64,000 nucleotides of DNA. It comes from Oscillospiraceae bacterium. Lineage in GTDB: Bacteria; Bacillota; Clostridia; Oscillospirales; Oscillospiraceae. Made by a program: the position numbers and the translations under genes. The notes under the pieces were generated by a model, which was not told the origin of the DNA, searched no databases, and saw nothing but the letters and a program-made list of their open reading frames with translations. Shown one piece after another: positions 51,679-58,048 of this stretch. Every line of letters starts with the position of its first letter. The stretch's first letter is position 1. The stretch is from positions 1 through 64,000 of the forward strand of contig SVLR01000005.1 in the NCBI GenBank assembly GCA_015067785.1, read 5' to 3'.

Positions 51679-53535
51679 TTAATCGTCAGAGAAGAGTCTG
51701 CCGAAGATTGCAGAGAAGAAGCCTCTTAGAACGGTGGTACCCAGCACCAGGGCCAGACCGATCACAGCGTAGACCACTGCGCAGACGATGTATGCCTCAT
51801 GCAGGCCGGTGGTCAAGGGTGTGAGCAGCTTCATAAGGAGATCACCTACAAAGGCAAACTGCTCAGGCAGAAGGGTGATCAGTGCAGGAAGTTTATCTAC
51901 GGCCATTGTGATACCGTAGCACATAGTACCGGCTACAATACCGCAAACACCAACTGTTCTTGCACCGCGCAGACCGGGCAGACGGACCAAGCTGATGAGT
52001 ACGCACAGCGCCAAAACCACCAGCAGTACAGCAGCGCGGAGCGCACCGGTACGGATGAAGCGCAGGGACTTGGTGGCGGCAACGACGATCTCGTTGTCGG
52101 ATTCCAGCAGCGCATTTGCGGCAGAAGACAGATCCGGGAGACCTGCCACCAGATCGGGCAGCGCCTGCTCCAAAGCCTGCTGCATGACCTCCTCTAAGTG
52201 AGCGCGATCCAGTTTAACACCCTCGGGAAGACTTGCCTGCACAATGTCGGCCAGCTCACCCATATGGGGTGCGATGATGGTCATTGCTGTATCCGGGGTC
52301 AGGTGGGTTTCGCCCTCGACACCCATTGCGGCATTCATAACATCCTTCATATAGGCGCTTACCAGCGCTTTGGAAGCACCGCTGTTCGCCAGTCCGGCAC
52401 CAAGCTTTTCCACATCCACATTGACATCTGCGGGGAGTTCCAAGTACTCATTGAGGTGCTCAGTGTCGATGATGTCTGTGCCGGTAAGACCGCCCATAAT
52501 GCCCAAAAGGGCATCCACGGCATCACTGGTTTCACCTGCATGATCAGGCTCGGTAGCTTCCGGCTCGGTGGGCGTGGGTTCCGTTGATTCCGGCTCTGTT
52601 ACTTCCGGCTCCGTTGCATCAGGCTCCGTTACTTCCGGCTCGGTAGCATCAGATTCGTCGATGGTTGCGGGGGCATTTGCGGGATCTGTGGTTTCCGGCT
52701 CAGTAGTTCCTGGCTCAGTAGTTTCCGGTTCGGTGGTCTCAGGCTCCGTTACGCCCGGCTCGGTAGTCTCAGGCTCTGTGACACCCGGCTCGGTGGCATT
52801 GGGGTCCTCCGTGGTCGCTTCCGTAGCACTCTCATCCTGGAACACATCGGAATCGAACAGCATATTTACCAGCGCTTCCGGGTCGGCCATATTGGTGACG
52901 AAGGTGGCGATGGGAGTCAGCAGCAGTGCAATGACCAGCAGGACGCTTAACAATCCGTTGACGGTCTTGCCGATCAGATTGTCATAAAGGCTGCCGATCC
53001 AGCCGCCGACTTTTCTGACTGCCCGGAAGGGCTTTCTTCTGCGGCGACGCTTAGTTTGTTTCTTCTTTACTCTCCGGACTCTCTTTTTTTTTTCGTCCGT
53101 CTCGCATTCCATGACCTTGCGGATCCGGCGCTGGTGACGGGGCTCTCCGGAGAAGGGCGTCTCCAGCCACACCTTGACGATTTCATATGCCAGCTCGGTG
53201 CTTACCACAGCGGCACCCATGGCCATCACGTTGGTATCGTTGTGCAATCTGGTCATTTCTGCACATTCTACATCGGAAAGAAGGGCGCAGCGGATGCCGC
53301 GAACCTTGTTGGCAGCAATGGAAACACCGATACCGGTGGTACACAGCACGATGCCACGGTCACATTTACCTTTGGCAACGGCCTTTGCTGCGGGAATCGC
53401 GAAATCGGAGTAGTCACAGCTTTCGTAGCTGTTGGTGCCGAAGTCTTCCACGCTGTGTCCCAGCTTGCGCAGATAGGGAATCAGCTCTTCCTTCAGCCGT
53501 AGCGCGCCGTGATCGCAGGCGATCGCAATTTTCAT
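51679..53535 (-). CDS. In-frame fusion of ribose-5-phosphate isomerase B to a TEP-rich membrane protein
   Basis: A protein of 618 residues from ATG 53535, 7 bases after AAGGAGG. Residues 1-ca. 145 are a complete RpiB: AIACDHGALRLKEELIPYL, IVLCTTGIGVSIAANKVRGIRCAL with the catalytic Cys, HNDTNVMAMGAAVV, and EPRHQRRIRKV. A Lys/Arg-rich linker follows (KKKRVRRVKKKQTKRRRRRK), then a membrane helix (LLSVLLVIALLLTPIATFVT) and a TEP repeat spacer of about 95 residues. An ectodomain (SKALVSAYMKDVMNAAMGVEGETHLTPDTAMTIIAPHMGELADIVQASLPEGVKL) and four hydrophobic segments follow. That part is paralogous to the 50399-51601 protein. The join crosses an A10 run (53084-53093); one base more or less would end the protein near residue 160 as a plain RpiB. 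RpiB interconverts ribose- and ribulose-5-phosphate. Confidence 0.8.
   Translation of the reverse strand: MKIAIACDHGALRLKEELIPYLRKLGHSVEDFGTNSYESCDYSDFAIPAAKAVAKGKCDRGIVLCTTGIGVSIAANKVRGIRCALLSDVECAEMTRLHNDTNVMAMGAAVVSTELAYEIVKVWLETPFSGEPRHQRRIRKVMECETDEKKKRVRRVKKKQTKRRRRRKPFRAVRKVGGWIGSLYDNLIGKTVNGLLSVLLVIALLLTPIATFVTNMADPEALVNMLFDSDVFQDESATEATTEDPNATEPGVTEPETTEPGVTEPETTEPETTEPGTTEPETTDPANAPATIDESDATEPEVTEPDATEPEVTEPESTEPTPTEPEATEPDHAGETSDAVDALLGIMGGLTGTDIIDTEHLNEYLELPADVNVDVEKLGAGLANSGASKALVSAYMKDVMNAAMGVEGETHLTPDTAMTIIAPHMGELADIVQASLPEGVKLDRAHLEEVMQQALEQALPDLVAGLPDLSSAANALLESDNEIVVAATKSLRFIRTGALRAAVLLVVLALCVLISLVRLPGLRGARTVGVCGIVAGTMCYGITMAVDKLPALITLLPEQFAFVGDLLMKLLTPLTTGLHEAYIVCAVVYAVIGLALVLGTTVLRGFFSAIFGRLFSDD
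53084..53093 (-). other. A10 homopolymer at the RpiB-membrane junction
   Basis: The minus strand reads GACG-A10-GAGAG. With ten A residues the frame continues as EKKKRVRRVKK. With eleven it reads EKKKESPESKEETN then TAA; with nine it reads EKKRESGE then TAA. Runs this long are known sites of RNA-polymerase slippage and of sequencing error. Confidence 0.85.
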
Positions 53536-53602
53536 ATGTATAACCTCCTTGCGCCAGGGAGCAGGGGATGCCCTCCCGGTCATCTTTTGCTATATGATAA
53601 TG

Positions 53603-54301
53603 TTATATGATAAATCCGCCGTTGACGCCTAAGATCTGACCGGTCACAAACGGTGCCTCTGCCAGATATAAGGCTGCTTGGGCGATATCTTCCACAGTTC
53701 CGTTTCTTCCTACGGGTGTCTCCTCGCACAGGGCGTCCAGGGTTTCGCCCTCGTAGCCGGCACACATATCCGTCAGGATCACACCGGGTGAGATGGCATT
53801 GACCCGGATCCCGCTGGGACCCAGCTCTTTTGCAAGTGCTTTGGTCAGGGCAATGACAGCACCCTTGGTAGCGGAATAGGCACTTTCATAAGAAGCACCA
53901 ACCTGACCCCACATGGAAGAAATGTTGATAATGCAGCCCTGATGGGTCTGCAAAAAGGCGGGCATCGCAGCTTTTACGCAGTGGTAAATGCCCTTTACAT
54001 TTACATCAAACAGCCTGTCCCAGTCCTCGGGCGGCATTTGGTGGATCAGACCGCCCCGCCAGATACCGGCGTTGCAGACCAAAATATCTATATGTCCAAT
54101 GGACTGAAAGGCTGCTTCTACCGCCTTTCCGTCTGCTACGTCGCAGCAGATCGCGGTGGCACCGGTCTCTGCACTGACTTGCCTTGCGGCTTCGTGCTCT
54201 TTTTCATAGAGGAAAAAGACACGGTCACCCCGTTTGGCAAAGGCCTTTACAATGGCAGCACCGATTCCCCGGGAACCGCCGGTCACAATACAGGTTGCCA
54301 T
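53603..54301 (-). CDS. Short-chain dehydrogenase/reductase (FabG-like)
   Basis: A protein of 232 residues. The cofactor glycine motif is VTGGSRGIGAAIVKAF, NAG motif LVCNAGIW, catalytic Ser in IINISSMWG, and YSATKGAVIALTKALAKEL holds the Tyr-x3-Lys pair. NPG-type ending IRVNAISPGVILTDM and TGQILGVNGGF match the 3-oxoacyl-ACP reductase branch. No fatty-acid genes are adjacent, so the substrate is open. It ends 68 bp before rpiB and follows the S1-domain gene by 5 bases. Confidence 0.9.
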   Translation of the reverse strand: MATCIVTGGSRGIGAAIVKAFAKRGDRVFFLYEKEHEAARQVSAETGATAICCDVADGKAVEAAFQSIGHIDILVCNAGIWRGGLIHQMPPEDWDRLFDVNVKGIYHCVKAAMPAFLQTHQGCIINISSMWGQVGASYESAYSATKGAVIALTKALAKELGPSGIRVNAISPGVILTDMCAGYEGETLDALCEETPVGRNGTVEDIAQAALYLAEAPFVTGQILGVNGGFII

Positions 54302-54306
54302 GGCGC

Positions 54307-54741
54307 TTACCTTCTGCGGCTCCGGGTGCGATGATCGGAGTACTGCCGGATGGAAGAAATTTTGGAGTCCGACTCGCTCATAAACTGCTTGAGCTTCTCT
54401 TCAAACAGCTGATCTGCAGTCTTGGGTGCCGGGGGAGGCATAGGTGTGCGCTGGGGTCGGGAGGCGGCATCCTCCCGACGGGGAGCAGACTTTCCTTCCC
54501 GTTGGGGTCTGGCTTCCAAACGCTTAATGGATAGATTGACCTTTCCACCGTCCGTGCCGATCACGATCACCTTTACTTCCTGATTTTCGGTCAGGTGCTG
54601 CCGGATGTCACTTACATAGGTGTTTGCAACCTCCGAGATATGTACAAGACCGGTCTTGTTCTCAGGGAGAGCGATGAATGCGCCGAAATTGGTGATGGAC
54701 TTTACCTTGCCATCCAGGATCGTACCGACGGTCAATTCCAT
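54307..54741 (-). CDS. yabR: S1 RNA-binding domain protein (YabR/YugI type)
   Basis: A protein of 144 residues. The S1 domain is residues 1-72 (VGTILDGKVKSITNFGAFIALPENKTGLVHISEVANTYVSDIRQHLTENQEVKVIVIGTDGGKVNLSIKRL). A low-complexity Arg/Pro/Ala-rich tail follows (PQREGKSAPRREDAASRPQRTPMPPPAPK), then a short helix. The location directly after divIC matches yabR of Bacillus. Such single-S1 proteins bind RNA or ribosomes. The symbol is based on context. Confidence 0.87.
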   Translation of the reverse strand: MELTVGTILDGKVKSITNFGAFIALPENKTGLVHISEVANTYVSDIRQHLTENQEVKVIVIGTDGGKVNLSIKRLEARPQREGKSAPRREDAASRPQRTPMPPPAPKTADQLFEEKLKQFMSESDSKISSIRQYSDHRTRSRRR

Positions 54742-54765
54742 ATAAATACTGTTTCCTCCAAAAAA

Positions 54766-55080
54766 TTAAGGATGTGTTGCGCTGGGAGTAAAGAAGCTTG
54801 CGCCGCCTTCCACAAGGTCAAGCATTTGGGAGGCGATGCGCTTAATGCCTTGCACGGTGCCGATCTCGGCAATGTTTTTTGCAAGGTCGTGGTTTTCCCG
54901 CTCTAACCGGGCAGCCTGCTGACGGAGCAGCTCAGTCTCTGCCTCAGTGCGGGTAATGGCATTATGAAGCGTCAAAAGAGAGACGGTGCATACCACCAGC
55001 GTCAGGATCAGAGCGATCTTCAGCAGAGGTGAGCCGTGGCGAAACTGCAAGCGGATCTTTGGTTTTTGTTTGCGAGCCAT
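54766..55080 (-). CDS. divIC: Septum formation initiator DivIC/FtsB-like
   Basis: A protein of 104 residues. A cytosolic basic N-terminus, one membrane helix (LLKIALILTLVVCTVSLLTL) and a coiled coil (AITRTEAETELLRQQAARLERENHDLAKNIAEIG) followed by GIKRIASQMLDLVEGG are typical of the family. It forms part of the FtsL-DivIB-DivIC division complex. It lies in the conserved order yabP-yabQ-divIC-yabR. Confidence 0.88.
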   Translation of the reverse strand: MARKQKPKIRLQFRHGSPLLKIALILTLVVCTVSLLTLHNAITRTEAETELLRQQAARLERENHDLAKNIAEIGTVQGIKRIASQMLDLVEGGASFFTPSATHP

Positions 55081-55143
55081 GGAATATGCCTCCTCTCTCA
55101 GGCTACTTTGATGCCATTATGGTCATTGTACTCCTATTGTACT

Positions 55144-55530
55144 CTATTTTTTTACGAATGCAAATATTTTTTTGCAAAAAACGGAAATATTTTTCGTCAT
55201 TTTCTTACAAATGCCCCAAATACTGGTAAAAACATCGCGGATCCATCGTGCGGTCCGGAAAATAAGCGGTCGCAGCAGCCGTCCAAGTGTGCCGCGCCAC
55301 AGCAAAAATCCTGCAAACAGCCCTGCACTGTACGCGGGCCGCAGATCCCCCTCGCAGACCCCAAAGCCCAATTGGATACCAAAGGCAAAGAGGGCGATAA
55401 GAAAGATCCCGTCGGAAAAATGGCGCAAAGAGCGTGGAAAAACGCTGAGAAAATCGTAGAGAAGACCCAGTATAGCCCCCATAAGGCAGGCAATGAGAAA
55501 GCGGGAAAATAAAAGTGCGGGCGGTGTCAT
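55144..55530 (-). CDS. yabQ: Spore cortex biosynthesis protein YabQ
   Basis: A protein of 128 residues with four hydrophobic segments: FLIACLMGAILGLLYDFLSVFPR, FLIALFAFGIQLGFG, AYSAGLFAGFLLWRGTLGRLL. GLLYDFLSVF and the LRPAYSAG stretch are typical. YabQ is a mother-cell membrane protein needed for the spore cortex. Its ATG overlaps the end of yabP by 4 bases. Confidence 0.9.
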   Translation of the reverse strand: MTPPALLFSRFLIACLMGAILGLLYDFLSVFPRSLRHFSDGIFLIALFAFGIQLGFGVCEGDLRPAYSAGLFAGFLLWRGTLGRLLRPLIFRTARWIRDVFTSIWGICKKMTKNISVFCKKIFAFVKK

Positions 55531-55799
55531 CGAAACAGCCTTTGAAAAATGCCTGCCGGGTTTTTGGGTTCCTCGTAAATGAGAGCGCAGATCTGTCCGT
55601 CAAGGGCGACCTGCCCGCTTTCCGGGGACAGGGTCTTTAAGTGAAGCTGCTGACCTTGCACCGTCAGAATGCCGAGACCGGTTTTCAGGACAATGGTATT
55701 TTCATCAAAGCGCAGTACCTCTGCAGTGCCGGTGAGCGTCAGGCTCTTTCGGTCATTTAATGTTAGCTTATGGGGCTGGGGAATGCGTTCTTCTGCCAT
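55527..55799 (-). CDS. yabP: Sporulation protein YabP
   Basis: A protein of 90 residues: PHKLTLNDRKSLTLTGTAEVLRFDENTIVLKTGLGILTVQGQQLHLKTLSPESGQVALDGQICALIYEE, the YabP/YqfC fold. NRKSLTLTGV-type opening is conserved. It is expressed in the mother cell and needed for spore-coat-related steps in Bacillus. It heads the minus-strand sporulation/division cluster. GGAGG lies 8 bases upstream. Confidence 0.93.
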   Translation of the reverse strand: MAEERIPQPHKLTLNDRKSLTLTGTAEVLRFDENTIVLKTGLGILTVQGQQLHLKTLSPESGQVALDGQICALIYEEPKNPAGIFQRLFR

Positions 55800-55841
55800 A
55801 GAGATCCCTCCTTACAGGAAAAGTCTATGCAAACGCTGCCA

Positions 55842-55870
55842 TTGACAGACCCCGAAAATCGAATTATACT
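55842..55870 (+). promoter_or_regulatory. SigA promoter of the Sfp-type transferase and tatD genes
   Basis: TTGACA and TATACT are separated by exactly 17 bp, about 30 bp before the probable start. Confidence 0.85.
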
Positions 55871-55899
55871 GGATCAATAGGAAAGGGGTGTGGTGCGCA

Positions 55900-56394
55900 T
55901 TGTTGAAGATAGCAGGTGTAAAAATCCAAATCGGCAACGGCCATACGGAAGCATATGCACTTTTGCGTACCCTTTGGAGGGAGACGACCGACAGACTGTT
56001 TCCACAAATCGCCTACACAGAACGGGGAAAGCCCTACTTCCCGGAGGAAAAACTGTATTTTTCCGTGACCCACACCAAAAATTATGCCTTTTGCGCGCTG
56101 TCCGACCGCCCCGTGGGCATCGATGCCGAGGAGCTTACAAGGAAAATAAACCCTGCCATAGCAGAAAAAATTCTGTCACCGGGGGAATTCCGGCAATATG
56201 AGGCCACCGCGGATAAGAATAAGGCGCTTCTTACTTTTTGGGTACTGAAGGAGGCGGAAGCCAAATGCACCGGAGAGGGCATCCGTATCCACCCGACCCA
56301 CACGGATTTTTCTTTGACAGACACCCGGGTATATGAAATGAAGGGCTGCCTTGTGGCGGTCATTGAAGAACAGGAGAAGGAATATGCTTTTTGA
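55900..56394 (+). CDS. 4'-phosphopantetheinyl transferase (Sfp superfamily)
   Basis: A protein of about 164 residues. There is no ATG near the start. A TTG at 55900 (or 55903) stands 11 to 14 bases after AAAGGGG; the ORF-track GTG 55888 lies inside that ribosome site. KPYFPEEKLYFSVTHTKNYAFCALSDRPVGIDAEELT contains the GID-x-E metal site, and FWVLKEAEAKCTGEGI carries the WxxKEA motif. It transfers phosphopantetheine from CoA to carrier proteins. No PKS/NRPS gene is present; the fatty-acid acyl-carrier protein is the likely target if AcpS is absent. It overlaps tatD by 11 bases. Confidence 0.88.
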   Translation: MLKIAGVKIQIGNGHTEAYALLRTLWRETTDRLFPQIAYTERGKPYFPEEKLYFSVTHTKNYAFCALSDRPVGIDAEELTRKINPAIAEKILSPGEFRQYEATADKNKALLTFWVLKEAEAKCTGEGIRIHPTHTDFSLTDTRVYEMKGCLVAVIEEQEKEYAF

Positions 56395-57142
56395 TACCCA
56401 CGCCCACTTAAATGACCCGGCCTTTGATAAAGACCGGGAGGAACTGATCAGCAGTCTTCCGGAAAAGGGTATAGAATATGTAATGAATGTTGGCTGCTGC
56501 CTGGATTCCTCCAAGGACTGCATTGCTATGGCGGAAAAATACCCCTTTGTTTACGCCTCCGTAGGCTCTCACCCGGATTCTGCAGGGGAGGTCTGCGAGG
56601 AATTGATGGAAACCTATTTGCAAATGGCAAAGCACCCCAAAGTAAAGGCTATCGGTGAGATCGGACTGGACTATTACTATGAGGGCTTTGATAAGCAAAC
56701 ACAGATACGCGCTTTCAAAATGCAGATGGAGCTGGCGCGACAAGCGGAGCTTCCGGTCATCATCCACGAACGGGACGCCCACGGAGATGGGATGGAGGTG
56801 GTCCGGGAATTTCCGGATGTGACCGGCGTGTTCCATTGCTATTCCGGCGCGGCGGAGATGGCGCGGCAGCTGGTAAATAGGGGCTGGTATATTGGCTTTA
56901 CCGGGGTGCTTACCTTCAAAAATGCCAGAAAAGCGGTGGAAACTGCAGCTTCTATTCCTTTGGAGCGAATCGTTTTGGAAACAGACTGCCCCTATATGTC
57001 CCCGGAGCCTTACCGCGGCAAACGGAACGACCCCGGCAGACTGATCCATATGGCGGAAAAATTAGCACAGATCCGCGGGCTGCCTGTAGAAGAAGTTATT
57101 GAAATCACAACAGAAAATGCAAAACGGCTGTATCGCATCTGA
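56384..57142 (+). CDS. TatD family metal-dependent hydrolase
   Basis: A protein of 252 residues from ATG 56384. Metal ligands are visible in DTHAHLND, IGEIGLDYYYEG, PVIIHERDAHGD, GVFHCYSG and LETDCPYMSP. The family acts as 3'-5' DNase or on quality-control substrates. The ORF-track start 11 codons upstream has no ribosome site. It is the second gene of the operon. Confidence 0.93.
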   Translation: MLFDTHAHLNDPAFDKDREELISSLPEKGIEYVMNVGCCLDSSKDCIAMAEKYPFVYASVGSHPDSAGEVCEELMETYLQMAKHPKVKAIGEIGLDYYYEGFDKQTQIRAFKMQMELARQAELPVIIHERDAHGDGMEVVREFPDVTGVFHCYSGAAEMARQLVNRGWYIGFTGVLTFKNARKAVETAASIPLERIVLETDCPYMSPEPYRGKRNDPGRLIHMAEKLAQIRGLPVEEVIEITTENAKRLYRI

Positions 57143-57154
57143 TACAGCCGTTTT
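57121..57154 (+). terminator. Terminator of tatD, overlapping its 3' end
   Basis: AAAACGGCTGTATC / GATACAGCCGTTTT is a perfect 14-bp stem that ends in a T-run. Its left arm codes for the last residues of the protein. Confidence 0.92.
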
Positions 57155-57157
57155 TAT

Positions 57158-57317
57158 CCCTTCCCCCGGGGGGAAGGTGCCCCGAAGGGGCGGATGAGGA
57201 ATGCGGGCGGAAAATGATAAAATGGCAGAATGCATAGACATATTCTTGTGTTCGTCATTTCGCTGTTCCTCACCCGGTTTTCGCTTCGCAAAAACCACCC
57301 TCTCCCCGGGAGAGGGG
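57158..57317. repeat. CCCTTCCCCCGGGGGGAAGG ... CTCTCCCCGGGAGAG two-arm repeat
   Basis: The left arm (CCCTTCCCCCGGGGGGAAGG, GCCCCGAAGGGGC, GGATGAGG) and the right arm (CCTCACCCGG, TTTTCGCTTCGCAAAAA, CCCTCTCCCCGGGAGAGGG) bracket a 65-bp spacer with no gene. It differs in sequence from the CCTCCCTTGTGT family but has the same two-hairpin architecture. Confidence 0.7.
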
Positions 57318-57326
57318 TTTTGGTGG

Positions 57327-57470
57327 TCACTGCCCGCTTCTCAGCCTTTTCACAAGGGATTCTACAAAGCCCCAGATTGGGGGCTCTAACCATTTGTCGT
57401 AGAGAATGCACATATAAAATGCCTGATGCCAGTTTTCAATGGGACGGAAGACAACACCGGGACGGTGCTC
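57327..57470 (-). pseudogene. Remnant of a LysR gene: duplicated last 47 codons
   Basis: On the minus strand it reads EHRPGVVFRPIENWHQAFYM, then CILYDKWLEPPIWGFVESLV, then KRLRSGQ and TGA. This matches the C-terminus of the complete lysR gene at 60909-61784 (RPGVVFRPIENWHQAFYM ... EPPVWGFVESLVKRLRNAQ), with about 90 percent DNA identity over some 130 bp. The frame is intact but has no start; homology stops abruptly before EHRPG. The two copies are in the same orientation and flank the XRE/LRR module. Confidence 0.9.
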
Positions 57471-57546
57471 CGCATAGCGAATCAAAATCTAAATGATTGC
57501 CGATGGCAATCATACCTTGATTAAATCGACGACCCGAAATAAAACA

Positions 57547-57582
57547 AAAGAGCATTGGATGGTTTACCATCCAATGCTCTTT
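57547..57582 (-). terminator. Terminator of the second xre gene
   Basis: AAAGAGCATTGGATGG-TTTA-CCATCCAATGCTCTTT, a perfect 16-bp stem with a T-run on the minus strand. Confidence 0.92.
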
Positions 57583-57913
57583 ACAAATATTTGTCCATAG
57601 AGAGTTTTGTTGCTTTTACCACATCGGCAATTACCTTTGCCTCTTGCGGGGTGCAACTATCGATAATGGTAAGAATTTCTTCCAATGCTCTTCCGGTAGG
57701 CGCAATGGGACTATCATACAGCAGATCGTCCACTCGTACATTCAGCACGCTTGCAAGATCTACTAAAACAGGCAAGCTTAGCTTAGTGCTTCCGGTTTCG
57801 ATGTGGCTCATGTGCGTGGTGGAAATGTTGATGCGCTCCGCCAATTCCTCTTGTGAAAGCCCATGCGCCTTGCGGATCTTGCGAATTCTTTGCCCGATTT
57901 CATAATAGTTCAA
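57581..57913 (-). CDS. XRE-family regulator with C-terminal helical extension
   Basis: A protein of 110 residues that starts with TTG at 57913, 5 to 7 bases after GGCGGTG. The helix-turn-helix is IGQRIRKIRKAHGLSQEELAERINISTTHMSHIETGSTKLSLPVLVDLASVLNVRVDDLLYD. An additional ca. 45 residues (LEEILTIIDSCTPQEAKVIADVVKATKLSMDKYL) form a helical dimerisation-like tail. It is divergent from the large LRR gene, and its predicted promoter carries the TATAGGC-N8-GCCTATA inverted repeat. This copy is larger than the XRE protein at 18253, so the two modules have different regulators. Confidence 0.88.
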   Translation of the reverse strand: MNYYEIGQRIRKIRKAHGLSQEELAERINISTTHMSHIETGSTKLSLPVLVDLASVLNVRVDDLLYDSPIAPTGRALEEILTIIDSCTPQEAKVIADVVKATKLSMDKYL

Positions 57914-57921
57914 AAAATCAC

Positions 57922-58005
57922 CGCCTATAGAATAAATACATACTTGAATTATATAGGCGATCTTGCTATAATTACATAAACCATATAGGCTATTATATGC
58001 CTATA
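57922..58005. promoter_or_regulatory. Shared promoter-operator region of xre and the LRR gene
   Basis: Four TATAGGC/GCCTATA half-sites are arranged as CGCCTATA (57922), TATAGGCG (57952), TATAGGC (57984) and GCCTATA (57999). The last two form TATAGGC-N8-GCCTATA. On the plus strand TTGAAT (57944) and TATAAT (57967) with 17 bp between serve the LRR gene. On the minus strand TTGCTA (58016-58021) and TATAAT (57992-57997) with 18 bp serve xre; the inverted repeat overlaps that -10 box. This is a typical autoregulated layout. Confidence 0.75.
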
Positions 58006-58048
58006 TAGTTAAAATTAGCAAAGGGACTTTGATAAGGAGGAAAAACAA

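Noticed and set aside
52560-52800. TEP-rich DNA repeat as a possible assembly artefact or mobile repeat
   Set aside because: The repeat keeps the frame and alternates synonymous codons. It is a normal Pro/Thr/Glu-rich cell-surface spacer.
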